A DNA stretch of 24,462 nt from a virus: positions 1-24,462 of IMG/VR virus record IMGVR_UViG_3300011129_000069; one strand, 5' to 3'. Position 1 is the stretch's first letter, and every line of letters starts with the position of its first letter. A model generated the notes under the pieces. It saw nothing but the letters and a program-made list of their open reading frames with translations. It was not told where the DNA came from and ran no database searches. This document shows positions 15,593 through 22,211 of the stretch, in pieces. A program made the translations under genes and the position numbers.

Positions 15593-17518
15593 ATGGCAAG
15601 CGCACAAGAAACTTTACAAATCTTGCAGGAAACAGCAAATAGAGGAATGCAAGATCAGCTTGATAATCGTCAGAGAGCTATGTTTGACGAAGCTGTAAAC
15701 AGAGGCATGGTTACTATGCCTGGACAGCAGATGGAAGATCAGCCGCTTACTGGAGAGACTGTTCAAGACGTTCAGTTTAGCCCTGCTGAGCTAGAGCTTT
15801 GGAAGCGTGATAACCTTAGCCCTGTAAAACGAGCTAAGATGGAAGACCGCAGAGCGTTAAACTTGATGCGTGTTGACTTTCTTGAGTCAGGCGTAGACAA
15901 AGACTCATTCTTGTTAGGCGAGAAAGCTCCGTCAGGCATGGAGCAAGCAGGTGTAGGTCTTGCACAAGGCGCTAGAAGCGTTGCACAGGAGATAGGAAAG
16001 CTTGGCTTAGCCGCCGGTGATGTTGCAGGTATTGTAGAGCCAGAAACAAGACAGCAGTTTGCAGAAGATGTTAGTCAGCAACGCAGAGAGTTTGCTGAGT
16101 CAGATATAGGTCAGATGGGCATAACCAAAGGATTCCAAACAGTTGGCGAAGTATTGCCGACTATGGTTGTTCCTGGCGGCGTAGTAGGCGGTATCATGCG
16201 AAGACTTGCTACTGGTGCGGCTGGTGGTATTGTTGGTGGCGTTGTAATGCCTACTAATAGCGCTGATGTGGCATCTGACCAGCGATTACAGAATATCTTA
16301 CTATCAAGTGCTGGTGGCGCAATATTCGGTGGTGTTACTGCGGTAGGGGCTAAGGCTGTTGACTTAGGCGGTGACTTGATAAGCGGATTCACCAAAAAAG
16401 GCGGTAAAGTTACAATATCAGAGCCTTTATCTGAGCTAGTCAGTAAAGCAGACCTAGAAGCCTCTGACAAAGCTGCAAAAGGCATTGGTGTATTTCTAAG
16501 CCCTGCGGAAAGAACTAGACTTCCATTAGTTGTAGATTTAGAAAAAACAATTAGCTTGCCCAAAGACACAGCCCTTAACTTTCAGCTCAAATTGCAAGAA
16601 AGAGAAACGATTCTTGATACCTCAATCAAGAAGTTAATACAAGACATAGCACCAGAAAGCCCTACTAGAGCTGCAGCAATCAAAGAAGGCTATGACCTAA
16701 TCGCAAGAACAGAGATGCCTGCTGAGCTGTTATCAAAGGTAGAAGGCGATATGGTTCTTGGCCCTCAATATAAGAAGATGCTAAGAGATACTGGCTTTGC
16801 TCCAGAGTTAGCTAAGATACCAGAAAACTCTTTAGCTAGACTTGATACATTCCAAAAGTTTTTGAGAGAACGAGCAGGAGTACTAGATAAGTCAAAACCT
16901 ACTAGCGCAAGAAACCTAAGAGAGGCCAGAAAAGAGCTGATTGACGTACTTGATACAGCGGCCCCTCCTTATGCTGTAGCGAGAAGAGAAGCTCAGTTAG
17001 ACATCATTAGAAAGAGCATAGAAGACAAGACTTCTGGCATAAAAGGTACTTTGATTGACACCGAAACAGGCACTAGAACTCCAAGCGCAGTTCAGTTCTA
17101 TCAAAAGTTTCTCAAGTCAGACAAAGACTTTAACGATTTAATCAGAAACTTAGACGATAGTTCAGACGCAGCTATAAAAGCATCTCAGTTAAGAGTTGTT
17201 TTAAGCTCAATAGAGAACACTCCGCTAGAAAAAGTATTCTCTTCTACTGAGCCTTTATCTTCTTCAAGAACACTTGGTATGGGTAAAGCTGGTATAGCTG
17301 TTAGCAACTTTGCTGAAAACCTTAGAAAGCAATACTCTGAGGGTATGCTAGAGTATATTACTAACCCTAACCTATCTGATGACCTCTTAGCGGATGCAGC
17401 AGAGATTGCTTCAAGAAGAGGCAAGATACCTGTCGCAGACTTAGATCGCTTAGGTGGCATTACAGCTAAAGCCTTATCAAGAAGCATCGCAGCAGGCCAG
17501 AACGAAGAAGATCAATAA
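15593..17518 (+). CDS. Large internal virion / ejection protein
   Basis: At 641 residues, this is the largest product of the ejection-type group. The N-terminal 110 residues are helical and charged. Residues 115-260 contain Gly-rich membrane-active stretches (GVGLAQGARSVAQEIGKLGL, then TMVVPGGVVGGIMRRLATGA, and later LLSSAGGAIFGGVTAVGAK), as expected of proteins that cross or insert in the host envelope. The C-terminal half is helical, including an Arg/Lys-rich region near residues 420-470. No lytic transglycosylase motif is visible. Size and position resemble P22 gp16 or the equivalent large ejection protein. The holin starts immediately after its stop. Confidence 0.65.
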   Translation: MASAQETLQILQETANRGMQDQLDNRQRAMFDEAVNRGMVTMPGQQMEDQPLTGETVQDVQFSPAELELWKRDNLSPVKRAKMEDRRALNLMRVDFLESGVDKDSFLLGEKAPSGMEQAGVGLAQGARSVAQEIGKLGLAAGDVAGIVEPETRQQFAEDVSQQRREFAESDIGQMGITKGFQTVGEVLPTMVVPGGVVGGIMRRLATGAAGGIVGGVVMPTNSADVASDQRLQNILLSSAGGAIFGGVTAVGAKAVDLGGDLISGFTKKGGKVTISEPLSELVSKADLEASDKAAKGIGVFLSPAERTRLPLVVDLEKTISLPKDTALNFQLKLQERETILDTSIKKLIQDIAPESPTRAAAIKEGYDLIARTEMPAELLSKVEGDMVLGPQYKKMLRDTGFAPELAKIPENSLARLDTFQKFLRERAGVLDKSKPTSARNLREARKELIDVLDTAAPPYAVARREAQLDIIRKSIEDKTSGIKGTLIDTETGTRTPSAVQFYQKFLKSDKDFNDLIRNLDDSSDAAIKASQLRVVLSSIENTPLEKVFSSTEPLSSSRTLGMGKAGIAVSNFAENLRKQYSEGMLEYITNPNLSDDLLADAAEIASRRGKIPVADLDRLGGITAKALSRSIAAGQNEEDQ

Positions 17519-18007
17519 ATGTTTGGTCTAATCACCATGCTGTTATCAACGCTTGGAGCCACAGGGATGGGTTCCATGCTGAAGATACTAGGTGGTGCAG
17601 TACAGAGCCGTAACGAGGCTAAAGAAGCAGAAGCAAAGAGAGAGCTAATACGTGATCTGCAAATGAAACAAGCAGACATAGAGTTCCAGAAGGCAATATT
17701 TGGAGATGCCAGCGATGACCCGGAAGCGACTATATTTACTCGGACTACTCGTAGGATTATTGCTCTTATCGGGATGCTCAATTTTGCAACCATCTCAATC
17801 CTCTGTACAATATATCCCACAGTCGAACTCATTACATTTATCCCCCCTGAGCAAACCCAAGAAATTAGTATCTTGTGGGGACTCTATAAGATGCCAGTCG
17901 ATCAGGGAATTACAACTTCAATCACAACAGGGCATATCTCCCTTGTCTCGATTACCACTTTGGGCGCTATAATAGGGTTCTACTTCACACCAGCAGGAAA
18001 ACGATAA
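17519..18007 (+). CDS. Three-transmembrane holin
   Basis: This is a 162-residue membrane protein. Hydrophobic segments lie at residues 3-27, 79-99 and 138-157. Between the first two is a charged helical stretch (NEAKEAEAKRELIRDLQMKQ). The end FYFTPAGKR is basic. Three segments, a charged linker and a basic tail fit the 3-TM holins of the gene-transfer-agent release type (PF11351-like). Immediate coupling to the lysozyme gene (TAATG) supports a lysis role. A lipoprotein-like frame is embedded in it at 17715-17972. An alternative reading as an i-spanin-like protein is possible because of the helix after the first segment, but three hydrophobic segments argue against it. Confidence 0.7.
   Translation: MFGLITMLLSTLGATGMGSMLKILGGAVQSRNEAKEAEAKRELIRDLQMKQADIEFQKAIFGDASDDPEATIFTRTTRRIIALIGMLNFATISILCTIYPTVELITFIPPEQTQEISILWGLYKMPVDQGITTSITTGHISLVSITTLGAIIGFYFTPAGKR
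17715..17972 (+). CDS. Candidate embedded lipoprotein (o-spanin-like), +1 frame of the holin gene
   Basis: An 85-codon frame lies wholly inside the holin gene, shifted +1. It reads MTRKRLYLLG, then a hydrophobic stretch to residue 18, then LSGC with Cys21 and Ser22. This is a textbook lipobox with a basic n-region and an outer-membrane-compatible +2 residue. The mature part (65 residues) is moderately Pro/Ser/Gln-rich (QPSQSS, PLSKPKK). GGAG at 17702-17705 is nine bases before this ATG. Embedded Rz1-type outer spanins are known in lambda, so the layout is plausible. It may still be chance, because the overlapping holin frame is also hydrophobic there. No clear i-spanin partner is found on the same strand. 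Confidence 0.4.
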   Translation: MTRKRLYLLGLLVGLLLLSGCSILQPSQSSVQYIPQSNSLHLSPLSKPKKLVSCGDSIRCQSIRELQLQSQQGISPLSRLPLWAL

Positions 18008-18618
18008 TGGACATTGATTTAGTCAATCAAACTGTAGCGATGATGAACCCTCAAGAGCGGGTTGTCGCTGAGCAGATAGCACAGCCTTTGATTCGTGAAG
18101 CGTCCAAGTTAAGTGATGAAGAGTTTATACAGCAAATCAAGCCAAGGCTTAGAGCGCATGAAGGCGTTGCTTTAAATGAAAATGGCAATCACATTCTTTA
18201 TAAAGATAGCCTAGGCAAGATGACTGGAGGTATTGGTCACTTAATAACACCTAAAGATAAGAAGTACGCTGGTAAGCCAGAAGGAACAATAATAGATCCA
18301 GCAGATGTAGATAGGTGGGAAGTAGAAGATACTAAGACAGCACTATCAGACGCTAAAAATTACCTTGGCGATAGCTGGAAAGACTCTAGCTTAGCGGTAA
18401 AAGAAGTTGCGACAAATATGGCTTTTAATCTTGGCAGGACAAAGTTATCTCAATTTAAAGAGCTGAGAAAAGCATTGGTGTCTGGAGATATGCAGAAAGC
18501 ATCAGATGAGATACTTTTTGACACTAAGACTGGAAATAGAAGCAAGTGGGCAAGCCAAGTTAAACGTAGAGCAGATGACCTAGCTGCAATGCTTAATCCG
18601 CCTTCCTCGGCAAGATAG
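18007..18618 (+). CDS. Endolysin, GH24 lysozyme (T4-type)
   Basis: This is a 203-residue muramidase that should cleave the peptidoglycan glycan strand at lysis. The catalytic arrangement is visible: Glu52 in RAHEG, Asp67 in YKDSLG and Thr73 in KMTGGIGH. The Asp-to-Thr spacing is as in T4 lysozyme, while the Glu-Asp loop is longer. The C-terminal part NMAFNLGRTKLSQFKELRKA and later GNRSKWASQVKRRADDL corresponds to the second lobe. There is no signal peptide, so export depends on the holin. About 50 helical residues precede the catalytic domain. The 3' end overlaps a convergent gene by 26 bases. Confidence 0.9.
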   Translation: MDIDLVNQTVAMMNPQERVVAEQIAQPLIREASKLSDEEFIQQIKPRLRAHEGVALNENGNHILYKDSLGKMTGGIGHLITPKDKKYAGKPEGTIIDPADVDRWEVEDTKTALSDAKNYLGDSWKDSSLAVKEVATNMAFNLGRTKLSQFKELRKALVSGDMQKASDEILFDTKTGNRSKWASQVKRRADDLAAMLNPPSSAR

Positions 18619-18733
18619 TATTCTTATTCCTCTTAACCTCTGAGTCTTTCTTCTTACGGAAGATTCTATCGAAGTTCTCTTTAAACTCCTTCTGACTGAC
18701 TTCCATTGGTCTTGGCTTTGATCCTTTACCCAT
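18593..18733 (-). CDS. Small conserved phage protein (MGKGSKPRP type)
   Basis: This gene encodes 46 residues, starting MGKGSKPRP and continuing with KEFKENFDRIFRKKK and a Lys/Arg-rich tail. Short proteins with the MGKGSxxRP start and a FDxIF motif are common in tailed phages; I know of no function for them. I chose the internal ATG at 18733 over an in-frame ATG at 18799, because the 22-residue extension is not typical of the family and neither start has a clear ribosome site. It overlaps the endolysin gene end to end by 26 bases. It is the last gene of the leftward module. Confidence 0.65.
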   Translation of the reverse strand: MGKGSKPRPMEVSQKEFKENFDRIFRKKKDSEVKRNKNTILPRKAD

Positions 18734-18821
18734 AATAAGTACCGACGGTGGGAGTAAGCTGGCCGGTGCAGCTCTGGAGGGATGCCTACCCACTGGCATA
18801 TTCTGTTAAACAAAGTATAGA
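18734..18821. other. Intergenic stretch between two leftward genes
   Basis: These 88 bases separate two minus-strand genes in an otherwise gap-free module. They contain an 8-base-loop hairpin, ATGCC/GGCAT (18782-18786 with 18795-18799), and on the minus strand a TATACT (18814-18819) without a convincing -35 element. The minus frame stays open across much of the stretch. It may hold a weak promoter or processing site; nothing firmer can be supported. Confidence 0.3.
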
Positions 18822-19121
18822 CTATAATTCTTCAATTGACTTCACTTTTCTTGGTTCTGGGAACAAATAATCTATCTTAGTGGCCCAGTCCGTAGGAATA
18901 GCTGTACAGCCACCCCCTTGCGTTATTTCTTCTTCAGTCATACATCTAGCGGCAGAACTCATTAAAACAATAGTATCATCGTTATGCTCTACCAGCCAAC
19001 CTACGGTATAACATATAGCCATAGGTGTTTTCTTACAGTCTTCTATGTCTAGCCAACCCTGCTCGCTTTCCTGAGCATCTCGCCAGGTTACTCTTACGAT
19101 AGGGTATCGACCTATATCCAT
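18822..19121 (-). CDS. Small conserved phage protein of unknown function
   Basis: This gene encodes 99 residues. It opens with YPIVRVTWRDAQESEQGW, followed by a CYTVGWLVEHNDDTIVLMSS segment and a C-terminal GCTAIPTDWATKIDYL. The pattern (Val-Arg-Val-x-Trp-x-Asp-Ala, then VGWLV, then a late IP motif) matches a small beta-barrel-like family that I recall in many tailed phages. Its function is not known to me. Three or four Cys residues are present but do not form a zinc motif. The ATG follows the previous stop after one base, so translation is probably coupled to the 34-residue gene upstream. Confidence 0.75.
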   Translation of the reverse strand: MDIGRYPIVRVTWRDAQESEQGWLDIEDCKKTPMAICYTVGWLVEHNDDTIVLMSSAARCMTEEEITQGGGCTAIPTDWATKIDYLFPEPRKVKSIEEL

Positions 19122-19122
19122 T

Positions 19123-19227
19123 CTAACTTCTTGACTCTACTGTTAGGACTTTTAACTTCTTAAACAGGTCCTTAACTTTATTGATTAACTTCTTTACAGC
19201 TTCTTTGATCTTATTAATTATCTTCAT
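19123..19227 (-). CDS. 34-residue cationic amphipathic peptide
   Basis: The product begins MKIINKIKEAVKKLINKVKD, continues LFKKLKVLTV and ends ESRS. Hydrophobic residues at 3, 4, 7, 11, 14, 15, 18, 21, 22 and 25 alternate with Lys in near-perfect i, i+3, i+4, i+7 spacing, so residues 1-28 form one amphipathic helix with a strongly positive face. The ribosome site AGGAT lies seven bases upstream. The gene sits four bases after the upstream stop and one base before the next start. Such peptides can bind membranes. A role in membrane disruption, like the disruptin lysis peptides, or regulation of a membrane partner is inference. Confidence 0.6.
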   Translation of the reverse strand: MKIINKIKEAVKKLINKVKDLFKKLKVLTVESRS

Positions 19228-19231
19228 AGTA

Positions 19232-19729
19232 TTATCCTAATGGCGATGATGCTGCATCAAGTCCTTTCCACAGATCATCTATCTCAGTTTTAAATTTACC
19301 TACAGCGTCCTCAAAGCTTTTAATAGCATCTGCCATAGCCTTGTACTCGTTTCTAATCTCTATCCAGTCTTTCTCCATGCTGTTTAACTTAGCAGTAGAT
19401 GCCGCAGCATTGTCCAAGACTTCCTGTTGCCTTTCTTTTATATTATCCAACAATGTAGATAGTTCAGCCAACTTACCCTGCAAGTGACCTAGGTCGTTGT
19501 CTGTAATCTTTGTTTCTATCGCAATGATTTGTTTTTGCATAGGTCCTATATCTGGGATACTGCTAGACAGACTTGCAACACTTGCCTCTAAGTTATCTAT
19601 TCGACTAACAAACTCACTAGCGGCCCATATACCACCGCCGATGGTTGTAGAAAAAGACATCAATATCGCTATGTAAACACCCTTAAACTTGACTCCCCCA
19701 ACGTCAAGCTCTATATCCTCAACACCCAT
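19232..19729 (-). CDS. Membrane-anchored coiled-coil protein
   Basis: This gene encodes 165 residues. One hydrophobic segment, about residues 17-40 (GVYIAILMSFSTTIGGGIWA), is followed by a long heptad-like coiled coil to about residue 155 (IDNLEASVASLSSS, then IETKITDNDLGHLQGKLAEL, then SMEKDWIEIRNEYKAM). The topology (single N-terminal anchor plus coiled-coil ectodomain) is what an inner-membrane spanin would show, but the gene is on the strand opposite to the holin and lysozyme. Similar coil-plus-TM proteins of unknown function occur in marine phages as I recall. The start overlaps the preceding stop in TAATG. Confidence 0.7.
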   Translation of the reverse strand: MGVEDIELDVGGVKFKGVYIAILMSFSTTIGGGIWAASEFVSRIDNLEASVASLSSSIPDIGPMQKQIIAIETKITDNDLGHLQGKLAELSTLLDNIKERQQEVLDNAAASTAKLNSMEKDWIEIRNEYKAMADAIKSFEDAVGKFKTEIDDLWKGLDAASSPLG

Positions 19730-20799
19730 TAAAGACCGCCTAGATTACCGTTCTGATTGTTGTAATTTGTAGTTGGATTTTCATTCGTAACTTCTATAAC
19801 ATCTTGAACCAACTGTACTGGGTCATAGAGCTTTGCGTTTATATTATAACCAGATCCCATAGATGCCACATTCTCTCCTGAACCGTAGCTGTAAGCGCTG
19901 TACATCTCATTAATAGTAACGGGAGGGGTATCACCGTAAAAGCCGTCATAGACCTCTGCAGTAGCTTGTGTCCACCCTATATTGGCATCGTTGTTAAAGA
20001 ATACACCTTGGAGCACAGTATTGGTTGCATTATCCCAAGTAACTGTTAATTGGTCAGTCCAGGCATCGTAGGCCACTGTAGAGTTAGTTATGTTCGATAG
20101 CGTAGCAATGCCATCGTAATTGATCATAGCGAGTGTTGCTGAGTCCTGACTCGCCCAGAGGCTTGCTGTAGCCGCCTGCGCTTTATCTTCAATAGTATCC
20201 AGTGACTGATTAAAGGTTTGGACTGTCGATTGGTCAATCTGTACATCATTTGCGCGAATGTAATTCTGCAACTGTATACGTTCATCGTCAGTTTGAGCAT
20301 TAACAGCTTCAGTGTAAATTGCTTCCGCTTTAGATATTTCTGTAGCCGAGTCTGAGAACATATCAATTGCTGCTTGCATCTGGTCCATATTTTCTTCATA
20401 AGAGTCCACCAGTAAGTGTTCGGCTGAATAGTAATTAGCGTTGGCTGTATCGAGTATAGATTGGTTGTAGTAAGCGACTTCTACTAAGTCTATCTTGTGG
20501 CTATCTGTACGCCCTGCTACCGGCACAACAGTACCTGCAACGCCTGTAGGGTCAGTTGGTACACCCATTGACATCTCTATCACACTGGCTTGAGCATCGC
20601 TGACTTGAGTATTGATGTAATTAGCAGTGTTGACCAGCTCTTGTATTTCTACAAAATCACCGATAGGACGTAAAGGGTTGATGTTGGGATCAATGAGGGA
20701 CCCAAAGCTAACGGCTTGTGGATAGTAAACCCCAGTGTCACCACTCAGTTGTGCGGAAACTAGAAGAGATAGACTTGCCGCTATTTTCTTTTTGTTCAT
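19729..20799 (-). CDS. Secreted protein of unknown function with signal-peptide-like N-terminus
   Basis: From the internal ATG at 20799 the protein has 356 residues and begins MNKKKIAASLSLLVSAQLSG, a basic n-region plus hydrophobic core typical of a Sec signal. An upstream in-frame ATG at 20814 adds five residues (MENLE). Both have ribosome sites: AGGA before 20814 and GGAG nine bases before 20799. I prefer the latter because of the signal peptide. The body is Asn/Asp/Thr/Ala-rich and helical in the middle (residues 120-220), then beta-like with Tyr/Gly/Asn. The C-terminus is Asn-rich (TTNYNNQNGNLGG). I do not recognise the family. The 5' end overlaps the next secreted gene by 62 to 77 bases depending on the start. 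Confidence 0.65.
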   Translation of the reverse strand: MNKKKIAASLSLLVSAQLSGDTGVYYPQAVSFGSLIDPNINPLRPIGDFVEIQELVNTANYINTQVSDAQASVIEMSMGVPTDPTGVAGTVVPVAGRTDSHKIDLVEVAYYNQSILDTANANYYSAEHLLVDSYEENMDQMQAAIDMFSDSATEISKAEAIYTEAVNAQTDDERIQLQNYIRANDVQIDQSTVQTFNQSLDTIEDKAQAATASLWASQDSATLAMINYDGIATLSNITNSTVAYDAWTDQLTVTWDNATNTVLQGVFFNNDANIGWTQATAEVYDGFYGDTPPVTINEMYSAYSYGSGENVASMGSGYNINAKLYDPVQLVQDVIEVTNENPTTNYNNQNGNLGGL

Positions 20800-21406
20800 C
20801 TCCAGATTCTCCATTAATTCCTAAAGCTATATCAAAGTATTCTTTGTTTTTTTCATACCCGACAACAAATAACTTAGGCTTCCTTTTCATCGTTAAATAA
20901 GCATTCTTACCAGCGACTACCTTACCATTTACTATCAGAGGACAAGGGGTTCCGCTTTGGAACATACTAAGCCAGATTTTATCCGACTGGCACATCCTGG
21001 TTATAGATGCAATCTTCATGTTAATTGAGAAGAGAACTGTAGCATCCTTACGCCGGTTACACTCTTCATCCTGTATGTACTTACCAGTGCTGATGCCTAT
21101 CTGTAAAGTAGATACGCCGCCGCTGGTAGACTTTAGGCAACTATCGTTACCGCCTGACATCAAACTTGGAGCTACTGCCGAAGCAACAGGTATCTCACTG
21201 GCAGAACCAGCACCGTTGTACTGATTCGTGTTAGTGGTAGTCTCATTGTTTGAATCGACAGTCGCACCCTGCTGATTGGTGTTTAAATCACCACTCTGGG
21301 TTGAGGTATTGCCGCTATCCGTCTGGGCGTAAAGATCTACAGGAAGTAAATACACTACCAAGAGGACAGTACATAAAATACTCAGTCTTGAGCTATATTC
21401 TTTCAT
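20738..21406 (-). CDS. Secreted Cys-containing protein, marine-phage type
   Basis: This gene encodes 222 residues. Residues 1-27 (MKEYSSRLSILCTVLLVVYL and PVDLYAQ) form a signal peptide with a plausible cleavage at YAQ. Residues 28-65 are a low-complexity Ser/Thr/Asn/Gln stretch (NNETTTNTNQYNGAG). The folded part has Cys in NDSCLKS, in QDEECNRRKDA, in TRMCQSDKIW and in SGTPCPL, consistent with disulfides in the periplasm. I recall the same order (Asn/Thr-rich linker, DxC, C-x-n-A, GTPCP) in uncharacterised proteins of marine phages. The ribosome site is weak. It is followed by the second secreted gene with overlap, so they are probably co-expressed. Confidence 0.7.
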   Translation of the reverse strand: MKEYSSRLSILCTVLLVVYLLPVDLYAQTDSGNTSTQSGDLNTNQQGATVDSNNETTTNTNQYNGAGSASEIPVASAVAPSLMSGGNDSCLKSTSGGVSTLQIGISTGKYIQDEECNRRKDATVLFSINMKIASITRMCQSDKIWLSMFQSGTPCPLIVNGKVVAGKNAYLTMKRKPKLFVVGYEKNKEYFDIALGINGESGDEQKENSGKSISSSFRTTEW

Positions 21407-21425
21407 AATGAAAAGAACTTTGCCA

Positions 21426-21623
21426 CTAATCTAAGTTTTCGCCAGCAGCAGATAGGTAGTCGCCTAAAGCCATCATAGTCTTAGGGTCGTTTATAATAAA
21501 ACTGTATAAGGCTTCGTACCCGTCAATACTTATGGTTATAAGCTTATCCTGAGGTAAATAGTCAACTAATAGCTTCTTGTTGCTTTCGCCATCATCGATG
21601 ACCATTGATAGTGATTCAATCAT
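21426..21623 (-). CDS. Small acidic protein of unknown function
   Basis: This gene encodes 65 residues. I chose the ATG at 21623 because it overlaps the NinG stop in ATGA and has GAGAGG five bases upstream. A longer reading from 21662 lacks this support. The sequence is acidic and mixed alpha/beta: MIESLSMVIDDGESNKK, then LLVDYLPQDKLITISIDGYE, then a helix LGDYLSAAGENLD. No domain is recognised and there is no signal peptide. It joins the recombination genes upstream to the secreted genes downstream. Confidence 0.65.
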   Translation of the reverse strand: MIESLSMVIDDGESNKKLLVDYLPQDKLITISIDGYEALYSFIINDPKTMMALGDYLSAAGENLD

Positions 21624-22048
21624 GTTATCCTCTCCAATTGTTCTTTGATTTGTTTTTCCCACTCCTCAATCATCTCTCGATAATCGGCGGTGTAGAGCTT
21701 TTTGGGTTTATTAGCATCAGCCAACATCTGCCTTACCATCTCATCGCCGTACATATCCTGCATGTATAGCGTGTAATTCTGTGCAGCAGAGCCATGCTTC
21801 ATACCAAACTGGTTACAATATACGCATTGGGGGTGAACATTCTCTTCCTCCAAGGCCCAGTAGGAACTAGACCCTTTAGGAATAAAGTGACCACCTTGCA
21901 TACCCTCGTTCCAAGGCTTTGTACAGCCGCAGGAGACACAGGAGCAATACCCGTTATCATCTGCTGCCTTTAACCTTACAAGCTTCTGTAGAGCCTTTAA
22001 CGCGTCTTTACGAAGCTGTTGTGCAGTCTTAGCCTTCTTTTTTGGCAT
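21620..22048 (-). CDS. ninG: NinG/Rap-like recombination nuclease
   Basis: This is a 142-residue protein of the lambda NinG (Rap) family, which acts on branched or Holliday-junction recombination intermediates. The N-terminus is basic (MPKKKAKTAQQLRKDALKAL). A Cys cluster follows (C35, C37, C40 and C42 in GYCSCVSCGC). Then comes the family core GMQGGHFIPKGSSSYWALEE with His54, followed by ENVHPQCVYCNQ with His72, Cys75 and Cys78, an HNH-like zinc arrangement. A helical tail ends the protein. The neighbours are an SSB-like protein and an ERF annealase, which supports a recombination set. Confidence 0.88.
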   Translation of the reverse strand: MPKKKAKTAQQLRKDALKALQKLVRLKAADDNGYCSCVSCGCTKPWNEGMQGGHFIPKGSSSYWALEEENVHPQCVYCNQFGMKHGSAAQNYTLYMQDMYGDEMVRQMLADANKPKKLYTADYREMIEEWEKQIKEQLERIT

Positions 22049-22211
22049 ACTTCAGTTCATTCTCATGTTCAGCGGTTGACTTAACATTGATGTATGTACA
22101 AGACTTAACCAAAACACCTTTGCAGAAGTAGCCTAGAAGGTCACCTTTGGCGCTATGGACTGACTCCAATAAAGCGCCGCAGTCAGGACAAGGGTTCACT
22201 GTGACACCCAT
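22029..22211 (-). CDS. Small zinc-ribbon protein
   Basis: This gene encodes 60 residues. Cys8 and Cys11 (CPDC) and later Cys30 and Cys38 (FCKGVLVKSC) give two Cys pairs compatible with one bound zinc, although the second pair is spaced wider than usual. A short basic helix follows. The start overlaps the SSB-like stop (TAATG), and the end overlaps NinG by 20 bases, so it is embedded in the recombination operon. It may recruit or modulate the recombination proteins; that is inference. Confidence 0.65.
   Translation of the reverse strand: MGVTVNPCPDCGALLESVHSAKGDLLGYFCKGVLVKSCTYINVKSTAEHENELKYAKKEG

Noticed and set aside
16111-16569. A 152-codon antisense frame under the large ejection gene
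   Set aside because: It has Pro/Thr/Ala-rich shadow composition opposite the Gly-rich membrane stretch, with no start signal.
18734-18799. A 22-residue N-terminal extension of the MGKGSK protein from the ATG at 18799
   Set aside because: There is no ribosome site, and the extension (Pro/Arg/Ala-rich) is not typical of the family, whose members start at MGKGS.
18580-18813. A 77-codon minus-strand frame overlapping the MGKGSK gene
   Set aside because: It is Arg/Ser-rich and lacks a ribosome site; the neighbouring frame has a recognised phage protein start.
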